Positions 1 to 12,228 of a DNA stretch of 64,000 nt are shown in pieces. Numbering within the stretch: position 1 is the first letter of the stretch; each line of letters opens with the position of its first letter. The notes below the pieces were generated by a model. The model saw only the letters and a list, made by a program, of their open reading frames with translations, had not been told where the DNA came from and did no database searches. Where the stretch lies: the NCBI GenBank assembly GCA_033085395.1, contig JANQBS010000017.1, positions 186,001-250,000 of the forward strand. Reading direction: 5' to 3'. The translations under genes were made by a program, and so were the position numbers. The stretch comes from Xanthoparmelia taractica. Its lineage: Eukaryota > Ascomycota > Lecanoromycetes > Lecanorales > Parmeliaceae.

Positions 1-291
1 CAATCTATGCAATGGAGATTTATCCTGTCGCTCTTGCTGCCGTCCGACATTGCCCTCCGAAGGTCTTCTCGTTAAGAACCTTCCGCTAATTGGTGTAGTA
101 TTGCTTTGCCCACTTGCAGCTTGTTGTCCCTTCCTTTGGTTTTTGGGCGGTGTTTGAGATAATTGTGGTGGTGAGGTGGGAGAGAGGACTTCTTCACCCA
201 TGGGTGAGGAGAATGGCATCCGTGGAATTCGTGGGGCTGCAAAGTTGATACGTTGAGGTGTGGCATTATTCGGCTGGGACTTTGTGGTCAT
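1..291 (-). CDS. N-terminal part of an unknown protein, cut by the left edge
   Basis: An open frame begins with ATG at 291-289 and reads without a stop to base 1, giving 97 residues. The peptide is rich in Pro, Ser, Gln and Asn and contains basic stretches such as RRPSEGN. It looks like a disordered N-terminus and has no signal peptide or recognisable domain. The reading is favoured because it starts at a clean ATG and stays open to the edge, while the competing frame (72-266) is shorter. The protein cannot be named from this fragment; the rest lies outside the window. Confidence 0.55.
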   Translation of the reverse strand, partial: MTTKSQPNNATPQRINFAAPRIPRMPFSSPMGEEVLSPTSPPQLSQTPPKNQRKGQQAASGQSNTTPISGRFLTRRPSEGNVGRQQERQDKSPLHRL

Positions 292-1352
292 GGTCTAAGT
301 CGGTGGGTATTGTGCAATCGTATAGTGTACAGACTGTTGATCAATAGAGCCAATAAAGAGGCTCAGACTCCTTTCTTATTGTCAATACTTCCGCTGAATA
401 AATTGAAAAGCATTCACTTCTAAGAAAAGAGTCTTCATTCATCATAGTTCAACTGGAAATAATGGACGAAAGACAGATCGCAAAGTGAGCTGCAAGATGT
501 CGTAGTCGTTGTTTCGAAGCAGAAAGATGAATCAGAGGTAGCAGCCTCTGAGACCGCCTAGGTCCTGGAATGAGACGAAAAAAAGTACGTCGTATACCTA
601 CCCAAAATTGTGACTCAAAGCCTCATCTACAATTAGCAAACCTGTTCTTCCGCCCTCCATAGCCATGTCAAGTGCACCGGCCACGAAGGGGAGCCTTGAC
701 GCCAGGTTCCAGCTCAGCCTGCATCACTATTGGACGACAGTGCATCGCACGCAATCCTTGATACCACAGACATTATTGTGCTATTATTACTAGCCGCTGC
801 GAAACCGTGCTGTGAGCCTGTGAAGCGATAGGAGTGGATGTGGTGCGAAGAGTTGAGGTTCAGCAGAAACCCCCTGCATTTTCGGACGCCAATTAAAAGC
901 GTGGGTCAACGCGAACGCCTGGTCATGTGACAAAGGGCGGCACTTGGGGTTGGATGATTGGTTGAGCTATTTTGGGTGATCTGGATTGCAATATGTAAAG
1001 CGGTAAGGACACATGTTTACTTAAGGGTTGCAAGGCGGTTGAAGATGGTGATTGAAGGTAGTGCCTTTATGGGGACGAAAAAGAAGCAATATATATCATA
1101 AGGAAGATGCCGTCGAAGATGATACATTAAAAGAGAATACAGTCCAGGTATCTAAGTATGATCTATCGCGTACAAGGAACCACACCAGATAACATCGCCA
1201 CTGGTCCAGATGCATCGTTGGTACTCGCCCTCAACGAGCGACCAGGGGACTTGCCCATCCCAGCAGCGTAACAGATCCGGCGGGAGATGAGAACATTACC
1301 AGATATAACATAATCTCCCCCAAACGCCATATTAGATTTATCCTCGAGCTTG
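292..1352. other. Intergenic region
   Basis: This stretch lies between the start of the left-edge gene and the stop codon of the Mnn10 gene. It should hold the promoter of the former and the 3' UTR of the latter. I see no convincing ORF, RNA gene or repeat in it. Confidence 0.5.
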
Positions 1353-2877
1353 TCAGCCTCCTTCAGCCTCCTCCTCTTTCTTTCCCCTGATTTTCTTGAC
1401 CTGCTCGCTAATCCCGTCCTTGAATTTCTCCCATGGCGTCCTGTTAAGCTTGTTGCTCAACTCGCGGAAGTTGTACATCTCCCCCCAGCAGTCTCTTCCC
1501 CACTCGCAACCAGCCATATTGACCACAAAATCTCGGTCTCTCTCCGAATAATGTATCCTTGAGTCCTCACCGTTTTCGCTGCAAGCACCCATGGGGAAGC
1601 TATTGATCTTTCGCTGCGGGATGAAAGCTGTGTGTGGTCTTATCCATGGTTGGTGGATGTAAAGATGCTCCATTGCGTCTTGTTCTTTATGCTCCCACTC
1701 CATATGCTTTTGCTCGTAGCCGACTGGGTCCCACCAGATGTCAAGAAGACGGTCCGTCCAAATGCTGCGGTGAACGAAGAAGGAGCCGAGGTTGAACCCT
1801 CCGCAATCTTGAGGTATGATAAGGTCGATGGAGTTCGCACGACCGTCACCGTTGGCTGACCGCGCGGAAGGGTCGAGATGGGGAGATTCGAACGGGTGTG
1901 TGATATTGAGGGGATTATAGACATTTATGTCTCGGTAGGTGTTTCCTAGTAGGTCGTTGAAGATGTGCTTCTGCAGTGGATATGACGGTTCCATGATAAA
2001 GGTATTGAGGTCCAGCCACCAGAACCTATTCATGGTATAATCAGTCAGAATTCCCAAACGGTGAACATGAAGCAATTACCATTCGGCCTTGGGATACTTC
2101 CGCATACAATTCCGTATGGTGTCCACCTTCTCCCAGCTCTCTCGCCATTCGTGTGCATATCTCTTCTTGGTGCTCATATCGACGATCTCGAGATCGTAGC
2201 CCCACTTCTTCGTGTACTTCTTCTTGTTCCTCACACTGTCCCTTTCAATAGCCCACTCGCGAGCGCCTTTCCATTCCATGACACCTCCTCCTTGATTAGC
2301 TGCTAGTATGACCACATACTTGCTGCCGCCGCCTAAGAACGACGCTCTTCGATACGCTCGATGCAGTGCTATCACAGATGTCAGCATGTGTCAGCACCCT
2401 CAGATGAAAATATTACGCACGAGTAACGTAAAACAAGATGACCGCCATAACAAACGCAAGTAGTATTCCCAGTCGTAATCTCAAACGCCATATCGTCCTT
2501 CCAAGGTAGGTCAACAACCTGCCAGTCCTACTTCCACCCATCTGCGTCCATCTCCCTCGCCCGAGCCTTTCTTTATCCGAAAAGTCTCTTCGGGCCGTCA
2601 TCCTGAATGTTGGTAGGCTTGTCGAGATTTTCCTTGCATGTCTTGAAAAGAAACCATTGTTCCTTGTCGAAAAGGAAGGATATCCTTTGACCTCCTCACT
2701 TCTCGCTTTTGCTTTGGCCCAGGTCACATTATCACCACTCGGCGAACCATTCATCTGCATATCGCCAAATACCTTCCTAGGGCTAGCATTTCCGCTTAGA
2801 TTGTCATAGGGGCTTGTCAGCCCGGGACTTGACCATCCTCCTCCTCTTCTAGGCGACGGTGAGCGTGACAAGGACAT
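1353..2877 (-). CDS. MNN10: Mnn10-type alpha-1,6-mannosyltransferase subunit, GT34 family
   Basis: Predicted Golgi type II membrane glycosyltransferase that elongates the alpha-1,6 mannan backbone of N-glycans as part of an M-Pol II-like complex. Three exons: 2421-2877, 2080-2368 and 1353-2025 (introns of 52 and 54 bp), 472 residues. The N-terminus begins MSLSRSPSPRRGGGWSSPG, as in other filamentous-fungal Mnn10 proteins. A single membrane anchor lies near residues 130-150 and is rich in Leu and Val (ILLAFVMAVILFYV). The GT34 core starts with RRASFLGGGSKYVV, then DMSTKKRYAHEW, and the metal-binding region FWWLDLNTFIMEPS at the exon 2/3 junction. The end is charged (IRGKKEEEAEGG). Family assignment is firm; the exact partner proteins are inferred from yeast. 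Confidence 0.92.
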
Positions 2878-4285
2878 TGGACCGTGCGGTGTACCAGGTA
2901 TGGGGGGTAAGGGCTGGGTGTAGCCACCCGTCGGGAGACCCGACGAGGCGCCTAGACGACTGCTCGACGGGCGGTGTTCCTGTAGATCTAATTGTGGAGG
3001 TTGTCTGGTGGTTGACGACGTACGCCGTCGACGTTGCGCTCCGGTTGTGACCTGGGTGGAAGAGGGGGACGCCAGGTTGATGAATTGACGGAGAAAGGAA
3101 AAGCTGGTCTCCAGCTTGGAAAAGAGGGAGACGTCGCGAGTTGATTGCGTACGTCAATCTTCGAAGGTCGGGTAAGGTAGCGGAAAGGTCTGGCGCCAAG
3201 CCGGAAAATAAAGCGGTGAGACAAAGGAGGGTCAGGTTCAAGTATAAGGTAACAAATAATAAAGGGTTGCTATATCGTTGCTCGTGTTGTTCAGAACATT
3301 GTATGGTTTCTGAAGTTCGGACTGAATACTGAATGTGAGAGTTGTCAGCTTTTCGCATGAGCTTCCAAAGGAAGCTAAAGAACTAAAAAAAGGCCCCGTC
3401 CGTACAGGGGTGGCAGGAGATTTAAAGTAAAAGAAGTACCTCAGTACTGTGAAGTACTTTACTTCGTAAATGTGTTCTGGCGTGTAGCCCAATCTAATCG
3501 GCCTTTGAGGTAAGTGGTCTTTTTTGTCTCTAAGATCCAATGCTTTCTTTACATCTGATGGAACTGATGTCGTTGACACATTGTTGATGATAAAATGAAA
3601 AAGGATGAGAGCGTCCTCGTCGATTTATCAAGCACCAACTACTATCTGCCTCTGCATTACTTTTGGGGGTGGGCACCCAATCAGATTGGCGATACCAAGA
3701 TGCAGGCTTAGATTGTTTTTCTCTTGGCGGTGGGGGTGTGAAATTTGGCCTACCCAAAGGGGGAGGGTAAAATACTACTTTTCATTATGTGGCCTGATAA
3801 GCACGCGTTTTTCTCTACCCTTCGTATGCATGCATGGCACAAAGCCGAGGTCTTTCCTTGACCGATATGACCAGTAGTGACATGTTCAGAACTGATGGTG
3901 CAGTCTTCTCGTGTGCTTAACAATCTGGTAGGGTGTGCTAAGCACTCACGGCAAACGGTATTAAGCTTTGCGCCTTTCGTATTATGGCCGTATTCCAATG
4001 CATGATTATCATGACGGCCGCTTCGGAGAAGAAACCCCAAGTAGTGAATACTGCAGCAATTTACAATACGCACCCTCCTCCAGATTGCGGCCGAACGCTT
4101 TTTACTCCTTTCCTCAAATATGCTCAGCAACGCCGATTGGGGTATCGCTCTCAACGCCCCGGATTCTCTCGGACGCCCGAGTCTGTGTGAAAAGTGGATC
4201 GGCTGTGGTTCTAGATGGTCCAAAGTCCCTTATTCTCTGACAAAATCTCTCTGTTAGAACGCCTCAGATTGAGCACAGGCAAAAC
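2878..4285. other. Intergenic region upstream of MNN10
   Basis: About 1.4 kb between the Mnn10 start and the 3' end of the two-UBC gene, which is transcribed towards it. Several ORFs of 60-170 codons occur here on both strands, but none has conserved motifs, splice support or a sensible composition. I treat it as non-coding. Confidence 0.45.
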
Positions 4286-6013
4286 TCACTCCATGCTTCG
4301 CTGAACGGCGCGCCGCAGCTGACGGTTGTACTGCTTCTTGTCCTCTGCGGAGCCCCAGTACAATTTCGACGCTTCTGGGTTGACCAATGTTCGAGGGTCA
4401 TATGGCGGCTCCGTGTCCTCAAGGGCCTCAATGATGGCCTCAATGTGTGATTTGAGCTCATCCTGGCGCTTGGGGAAGTAGCATAACACGCCGTCTTTGG
4501 ATATGCGGTGATGGAACATCTTCGTCTCGAAGATGACCCGTGGTTGCTCCTCTGGAAATCGAGGGCTGATTGAGATTTTGATCCGGAACATGCCTCCATC
4601 AAGGTTCGTCATCGGTCGCCCAAAGTAGGTCAGCAGCCAGACGAAAGGGTTCCTATTGACCAAATCGATGTCGAGAGTGACCATATCGTTCTTTTTGTAG
4701 GTTTCTACAAGCTGCTGGTGCTGACGTTCGAGCATCGAAGCCATGGTTGTTTCTTTGCGCACCTGCATTGCACCTTCCTGAGCCCAGTAGTCGATTTCGC
4801 GGAACAGCACGGTGCGTATCAGTTGAAGCCTTCTCCTGAGCTCAGGGTAGTTGAACTTGCCGGGCATGGTGTTGCCGCCGCCTTCAAAAGGCATGATGAC
4901 GAAATTCTGATTGACTCTGACTGTCTTCTCGGCTTCCTCTATCGACAAAAGGTAGGATTCATAATACCAGAGGAAGCGCCGCTTGCAGAGGTCTTTGAAG
5001 GGTTCAAAGGGAGGGGGTGGCGGCTCTACATCATCGTACTCTGTGCGGATTTCTCCATATTCTTCGAGGGTTGGAAACTCGTCGACGACCCCATCCGAAT
5101 GGATATTCATATAGTCTTCGAGACGTTGTATGATCGAGATCCGTAGAGACTCGTGTCGTATCTAAGAAAGAATTAGATTTCACACGCGCTTTTTGGAGAG
5201 ATGATTCGGTCTGAGTACCTTAGCCGCGTAATGGGCTTGGGCTTTCTTGTCGTCATCACCATTTGCATTTTCAAAGCCCGGTTCGTTTTCGTAAGGATTG
5301 GATGACATTAAGCTTTGTATGGAGATCAAGATTGACTCGAGGCCCTGCGCGCTAGACCATTCCTCCCCACGTTCCCCTCTCCAGGTTCTGCGTACGCATC
5401 ATCAGCCTGTAGCACTGGAAAGCAAGCTCCGTCTATTACCCTAATATTGACCTGTACCTATGTCAGCAGTGCTAAGCAACCGCAAAAGAGAGTTGAGGAA
5501 TGAACTGACAAGCACACTTTGCCTCCTGCGTAGATGTTAGGATTGAATCGACATCGCCCTCCATTGGTTGTCTTTGCCGTAACAGAGGGCGCCTTTTCAG
5601 GATAGTCTAGCCCCAATTAGTCATCCATAGCTCCTCAGGACTGGGGACACATCTTTAACCTTCGGGGAACTTGACACTGAACTGGAGCGCAAATGGTCAG
5701 CGGCTCATCAACAGGAGGGAGGACCTGTCGACCAACATCGAAAAACCCAAACTCATATGGAGTCTCGGGCGGTCCTATGATGAGTGCTTTGACGTTTCGG
5801 ACATCACTATCTCGGCAAGCTACAGCTATCGCTGTTGCAACAGTCAGTCGGTCGTATGGTATAGCCATCTGCTTCTACACGACAACAGAACATACATAGA
5901 TCCGTGTTCTTTTGAATATCTGTAAGCTCCTAACAGACTGTTAGGCTTGCAGGTGGGATCTGAAGAGATTGAGTTCTCACGCGTATGATTCGGTAAACAC
6001 TTTGGTTCGACAT
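4286..6013 (-). CDS. UBE2Z-like ubiquitin-conjugating protein with two UBC domains
   Basis: Eight exons: 5981-6013, 5896-5929, 5737-5831, 5660-5681 (22 nt), 5510-5606, 5440-5451 (12 nt), 5219-5387 and 4286-5161; introns 51-64 bp; 445 residues. Domain 1 (about 1-170) carries ALIIGPPETPYEFGFF, FNPNIYAGGKVCLSILGTW with the predicted catalytic Cys93, and SSNPYENEPGFE, all UBE2Z-family hallmarks. Next comes the UBE2Z-like C-terminal extension (RRFLWYYESY, FNYPELRRRLQLIR). A second UBC fold follows (about 310-445): TYFGRPMTNLDGG, then KDGVLCYFP with Cys381. Its HPN triad reads HHR, so it may be inactive or unusual. A GTGAGT directly after the last Met-Glu codons could donate a tiny extra exon, so the last residues are uncertain. 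Role: ubiquitin or ubiquitin-like transfer; substrate unknown. Confidence 0.88.
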
Positions 6014-7431
6014 TTGATTGGATCAAAGGTGGACGTTTGTAGCTGATATGAAATGCGCGAGGATGCACTTGGAATATGATCTTCACAAAAGCATGTGATA
6101 AAAGAGATCATCTACTCAATTCAGAGGTTGCTTCAGGCTCTAGGAAAAGGCTTGTATGGGTTTTGTAAAGTCGAAAGTTGGTTCAAGTGAGGCGTGAGAC
6201 AAGTCAGCCAGACAAACATGGACAAGGCTGATTTCATGCAGCCAAACCGGTTACAGTGCTAGCACCACAGCGACAGGCGAGCAGAATAGGGCGATGAAGT
6301 TTTTTGTGGTGCACTTCTGAGCGCAAGACTTTTGACTGGGGGAGATTAGTCGAGGCTGAAGCTCAAGCTCTAGGCAGCACTCAACTTAGGTTGTCAAAGG
6401 ACAAGTCACCAAGTGGTGGCCTGCGAATTTTGAGCAAGACGCATATTTTTTTTACAGCCTTACGCAAGCGCTATTTAAATTACTTACGCTCTCAAACTCC
6501 GTAGGCTAAATGCAGCAGGGCTTTACGTGTAACGAATGGATAGCTCTTTGAAGTTTTTCATGAGAGCGTAGGAGCATGTAAATCAAACTGCACAGAATCT
6601 AGTGAATGAATAACAATAATAACAATATCTCGTAGGCGTAACATTATGCGTCCTTTGTACTCTGTTCCTGGATGGCATGCCATGCTTCTCCACACAAATT
6701 GAAGGGATTAAAATGGAAACTAAAATTGGATTGGGGATTTTGGGATTTTGGAGTTGGGTTGCCGCTCTTCGATTTCAAGCAAAGCAGTTTGTGTCGACTC
6801 AACTCAACTCGACCCAGTTCACCACATTAACCAATACTACTTCACCAATACTACCATCAGTCCACTCCTTCTTACCCTATTCCATACATCCTACTTGCCA
6901 GGCGCATTCGTTCCTCTTCGCGCGCTGCCCCCTGCCGTTCGTCTAGCTGCCAGCGTCTCTGCTCTCGTCCAACACTATATTCCATCAACTGCTTCAGCAT
7001 ATCCTACAGCGACATCTTACTCTGCCCAAGCGAGGCTCCTGCTACCTACTCTGAAGTCTTTTTACATTGCGCAAGCTGTTCAAATCGCCGCCACCATCAC
7101 CATCAGTTTGGCTGTGCCTCCATGATTCCACGTCGCTAGAGGACAACCACATAGCAACGGAGAGGTTCAATAATAAAGGAACTTTCGCAACTTTCGCCAG
7201 ACACATCCTATTCCACTCGTCACCTTGACTGCCAGACTTTGCTTTCGCCGAGCATAGAGTGCCAGCATTTCGCGTTCCAATCCGTGGCTGGGCCACGTTG
7301 AACAACGCCTTGCCAAACGTGTTATCAGGGTACAGGTATAGGACAAGGCTACCAAGGCTGGCTGTTACATATTGTATACACTGCTCGGGCTGGCTGGAGA
7401 TTATTACGGGATTGGAAGGGAGTTCGCTGCA
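6014..7431. other. Divergent intergenic region and probable LRG1 promoter/leader
   Basis: This region separates the divergent two-UBC and LRG1 genes, so it should contain both promoters. The part from about 6790 onward is C/T-rich with many small ORFs, which suits a long LRG1 5' leader. The 125-codon ORF at 6748-7125 has no recognisable motif. I see no RNA gene. Confidence 0.45.
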
Positions 7432-10400
7432 ATGAGCCCTCAGTCGGAGGGAAGGCCGTCTACTGACAGACGACCTGGAGACGGTACATTCAATAGCCGA
7501 GGGGGATATCGACAACCAGGCCAGAATATGGAAGATAATCAACACCGGCAGGCAGGACAGGCGAATGGGTATGGTCAGGCAGATGCTCCTAAACAGAGAT
7601 TCATGGGCCCACCGCTAGCACCAGGGGACACACGGAGTCCAAATGGCAGCTCGAACCATTCCCCAGTCGATGGGCGAAACGGTCGGGGTAAGGAGCTGAC
7701 TCAAGATTTGCCAGTCAGAGAAAGGTCACGAACAAATGGGGCATCTGGAGGCAAATCCCATACATTGAGACTTTGCCAGAAATGTACCGAGCCTCTGACT
7801 GGGCAGTTTGTGAGAGCTCTTGGTGGCACTTTCCATTTAGAGTGCTTCAAATGCCGAGTATGCCCTACTTACTATATATACCATGGAATCGAATGCTGAC
7901 AATGGCATCTAGGACTGCGGACAAGTAGTAGCTTCGAAGTTTTTCCCCGTGGATGACGAAGAAGGCGAAGGCCAATACCCCTTGTGTGAGACAGATTACT
8001 TCCGCCGACTCGATCTGCTATGCTTCGATTGCGGCGGCGCTCTTCGTGGGTCCTACATTACGGCCTTGGAACGAAAGTATCACATTGAACATTTCACGTG
8101 CTCAATCTGCCCCACCGTTTTCGGTGCGCAAGATAGCTATTACGAACATGAGGGGAAGGTTTACTGTCACTATCACTATTCAACGCAATTTGCACAGCGG
8201 TGCAACGGGTGCCGAACCGCAATATTGAAACAATTTGTGGAGATCTTTCGGAACGGTCAAAACCAACACTGGCATCCCGAGTGTTATATGATCCACAAGT
8301 TTTGGAACGTTCGTCTGGCGCCGTCAGATGCTGATGGCCATCATCAAGTGCTTTCAGAAGCAAATGCAACAGAAGAAAAACGAGCACTTGTACGAGAGGA
8401 AGAGGAGCAAATGGAGGAGAAAGTCTACAGGATATGGAGTGTTCTCTCTGTTTTCGAAGAGTCGTCAGCAGCCTGCATTTCCGATATGCTTCTTCACGTC
8501 AGCAACGGATCCTACGTGGAAGGCATCGTGACCGCGAGGAAGTTTATCTGGCATGTGGATATTCTCTTCAGAGCCACCGACAAGCTAGACTACTTGATGG
8601 TTTCGGAAGGGGTCAAAGGTATGCTATGGTTTTCCTCTTGGGTGTCTCGTCGCTGATTGCTTAGGACTTTCGTACGGACGGGAAGCGAAGCTGCTCTGTA
8701 AGAAGATCGTGGCCTTCTTTTCACTTCTTTCCAAGACCCAGGAAACCGGTGTCAAGAAATTGGGCGTCACTCAAGAGCTTTTATCTCTGGTCACAGGACT
8801 TGCCCATTACCTCAAGCTCCTCATCCGCATCAGTCTGCAAGGTGCGTTGAAGCTCGAACGTGAACAACGGAGTATCGAGGGGCTCCACCAATTTCTTGCG
8901 GATCTAGAGAACCTGAACTCCATCAAAGAGGCCGAGACTTCCGACCTCCATTCCGGCGTCGCAGGCTTGTCAGATCAGCAGTCAGACATCTGCCATAAAT
9001 GCAAAGAGCCCATTGATGACGAGTGCCTCGAGTTAGACCAGCAAAGATGGCACAAGAACCACCTGACCTGCGATTATTGTGAACGAGTGGTGGGCCATCC
9101 GGATTTGAGCGATGCCTTGTGGAGCGAGCGAGAAGGTCAGGTTGTGTGCCGACGCTGTCATGAAGAAAGGCGCGAGGCACCGGATGCCATCGCCTGCTTT
9201 GAGCCGGTTACAAGGCTTCAGCAATACGTATATCTCCTTCGAGTGGCGCTCGCCAGGCTGCTCTCCGTGCTTCGGTCTGGAGGCACCCTTCCTCATACTT
9301 CAGGTAAGGTATGATCTCCTACTCCTTTTCTGAATCCTCTAACATGGAGGCTAGATGACCCGAACCTTACGACCTACGATTCAAACGAGGGACATCGCTT
9401 GAACGAGAGCGGGCACGTAGACCCACCCCTGCTCAGGGCAGATTCTCGATCCAAGTCGTATGGTGGAACCGGAACCTCGGCAGCCGAGAGTAATCAATCA
9501 TCTTACCAGCAGACCGTAGGCGAGATGAAAAGACTTCGATCCACGCGCATGGATACACAGCTATCCACCAATATCAAGAGAGCTCGCACTTCCCGAATAC
9601 TTGATGGACCTGAGGGTCGTCGACCGGGGTCGGCCGGAGCGGATGGCTCAGACCAAAGGCATCATGCCTTCCATATTGTGGAAGACCGGGATCCTAACAA
9701 CGATGCGCCAAGCAACCTGACTTTCGGCCATCAAGACGCACTGACACTGGATGATATTCCACGAATAGTCGCCGCTGAGCAAGCGAAAGAGCAACGGCCC
9801 AATGCGTATAAGCACGCCAAGAATCAACTAATTGGCAATGGCGGACACCAACCTAAATTTCATAACGGCCATCAACGCGGCGTCTCTGGTGGTAACGATC
9901 TCGACATACCAGGTGGTGACTCAAGCGCCCAGCGAACGAAGAGGTACTTTTCCGAACTCTCTGCTCTAGAATACTTCATCGTCCGTCATGTTGCGGTCCT
10001 CTCCATGGAGCCTTTGCTGGAAGGTCATTATAACCTTGAAGATCTGCTCAACTTGATTGAGACGAGGAAACCGACTTTCTGGGGGAAGTTTGGCAAGGCT
10101 TTCCAAAAGAACGACAGACCCAAAGGAGGCAAGAAGAAGGGCGTCTTCGGTATCCCTCTGGATGTGCTTGTGGAAAGGGATGGAGTGGAATCCACGTACG
10201 GCGTTGGCCCTGGTGCTTTAAGAGTCCCAGGCATTATCGACGATACAATCTCGGCCATGCGGCAAATGGACATGTCCGTCGAGGGTGTATTCCGTAAGAA
10301 CGGCAACATCAGAGGGTTGCGAGACCTGACTGAGAAACTCGACCAGAAGGAGGTCGAGGTTGATCTATCCAAGGAAAGTCCTGTGCAAGTGGCTGCTCTA

Positions 10401-11372
10401 CTGAAAAAGTTCCTCCGGGAACTTCCAGATCCTTTGCTTACCTACAAACTCTACCGGCTATTCGTTACTTCTCAAAGTAGGTTTTTAGAAGATGCGTGCT
10501 GTAAGCCTGCTTTTGCTAACCCATGGCGTCTTAGAAATCGAGGATGAAGCAAAGCGAAAAAGAGTACTCCACCTCACTTGCTGTCTACTTCCCAAAAGTC
10601 ACCGAGATACGCTTGAGATACTCTTTTCCTTCCTTGTCTGGGCGTCATCCTTCTCACAGGTCGACGAAGAATCTGGAAGTAAGATGGACACGCATAATCT
10701 TGCAACTGTTATAACTCCGAACATCCTCAAAGACAAAACTGCAGTCGTCGGTCAGGATGAGAACAGTTTCTTAGCTATCGAAGTGATCAATACTTTAATC
10801 GAATTCAACGACGAGATGTCTGAAGTGTGTACTCACAATCTCGCTACCTATGTACTGTTTGCTAATCCAGCCTCCAGGTTCCGGAAGATCTTCAATCCAT
10901 CCTCAACGACTCCTCCCTTTTCAACAACAGCTCCGACATAACCACTAAAGAAATCCTCAGACGCTACGGTGACATTGGAAGATCACCCGCACACCGCCCC
11001 GTAATCACAGAACAATCCGTCGACTCGCCACCATCTCGGCAGAAAGACACCAACACTCCCAAGCCCGCCGCTCCCGTCATTACCCACGTCGACACAGACC
11101 CTTACCAAACGCCAGCATGGCCAAAGGAGTCGTCGGTACGGCACGTCCAGGGTCAACCTCAGGGGACGCCAAGCTATCCGTCCACTTCAAACAACGCCCC
11201 GCCGCAACAACCATTCGACTTCAATAACCCATCAAGCGCTTATCACCGCAGAGGCGGTTCCAGCGAAAGTCAAGCGAGCAACAGATCCGGTGGGCACGGC
11301 CACAGCTACAAGTACTCGGGCTGGGGCAAGCAAGGTACGCCTGGACCTATGGGTGTCACAGGTGCAGGCTGA
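7432..11372 (+). CDS. LRG1: Lrg1-type LIM-domain Rho GTPase-activating protein
   Basis: Negative regulator of Rho1-type GTPases controlling cell-wall synthesis and polarised tip growth, acting at the cell cortex. Six exons: 7432-7857, 7913-8618, 8665-9303, 9355-10476, 10535-10824 and 10878-11372 (introns 46-58 bp), 1225 residues. A disordered Gly/Pro/Gln-rich N-terminus is followed by LIM zinc fingers (CQKC..HLECFKCRDCGQ; CFDCGG..HIEHFTCSIC; CNGC..WHPEC). After a helical linker comes another LIM (CHKCKEP..WHKNHLTCDYC). The RhoGAP domain starts near FGIPLDVLVERDG, with the arginine finger in GVFRKNGNIRG and the motifs KKFLRELPDPLL and ITPNIL. I chose the ATG at 7432 (MSPQSEGRP) over an in-frame upstream ATG at 7372, whose extra 20 residues look like leader. 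The tail after the GAP domain is disordered. Confidence 0.93.
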
Positions 11373-12228
11373 GCGGCGGGCAGCAGACTAGATCTGTTTT
11401 TCTGGGCTGCCTGTTCGAAGCGGGCTATCTACGTATAGCATTTGTTGATCGTTGACGTCTTCCTCCCTCCCTCCCTTCCTTCCTATTCGCTTTTCTTCAA
11501 CCGCAAGTTCGGCATACCCCGCAGATGGCTGGCGGGCGGGCGTTTTTTTCCATTCTTCCCTTCTTCTTCCATCCTCCTTTTTTTTTTCTTCATTTCAAAC
11601 TTTGGGTAGCATTGGACACTGGCGTTTCGTTTCGTTTCCTTTCACCACAGCTCGCTGGCGTCGACTGGCATCATCACTGCAAAGCGGAGCCGGGGTGGGA
11701 CTGGCAGGGCAGGGCAGGGCAAATCTGGGGTTTTCTTCTCTTTTTTTCTTTCTCTTTTTTTTCTTTGATCAGGTTTGGATGGATGGATGGATGGCATGAG
11801 TGAGGGAGTGAGTGAGTTGTGAGATAGGTTACTTCTTTTCAGAAAGCCATGTTTGTTCGCCTGATACCCGATGGAAAAAGAGGTAGAGAAGGCTTTTTAG
11901 TTTTAGGGATTCTTTTAGTTATTTGAATTGAAATGGAAAGAGAGAAAGAAAAGTGAGAAAAGGGTCGCGTTGAGTATATTGCTGAGATTTTTGATATCGA
12001 GTAAGGAAGCAAATGATTTGGAACTCAGAAAGTGGATGTGATTGAAAAAGAAAAGGGGTTATCATGTATGTATACTTCTCCCAGCGCCTGCCCTTTCCCT
12101 TCCATGTATATCCAATGCCCCGATCCTATCCTATCCTTTACCCAACTCATCGCCATATCCAATCCTTTTATATAACCAATGCTCCCTCCCATGAATCATA
12201 ACTTCGTTATTTATCGCCATTATGATCA
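11373..12228. other. Intergenic region between convergent genes
   Basis: The LRG1 3' UTR and the 3' end of the next minus-strand gene meet here. The stretch 11455-11770 is strongly pyrimidine/T-rich, and 11775-11820 has short ATGG and GAGT repeats. The ORFs in it are low-complexity and I do not accept them as genes. Confidence 0.5.

Noticed and set aside
3750..4223. 157-codon minus-strand ORF downstream of the two-UBC gene
   Set aside because: No recognisable domain, and Arg/His/Ser-heavy composition typical of chance frames.
7372..7431. Upstream in-frame ATG of LRG1
   Set aside because: The 20 added residues are hydrophobic and leader-like; the ATG at 7432 begins the disordered N-terminus usual for the family.
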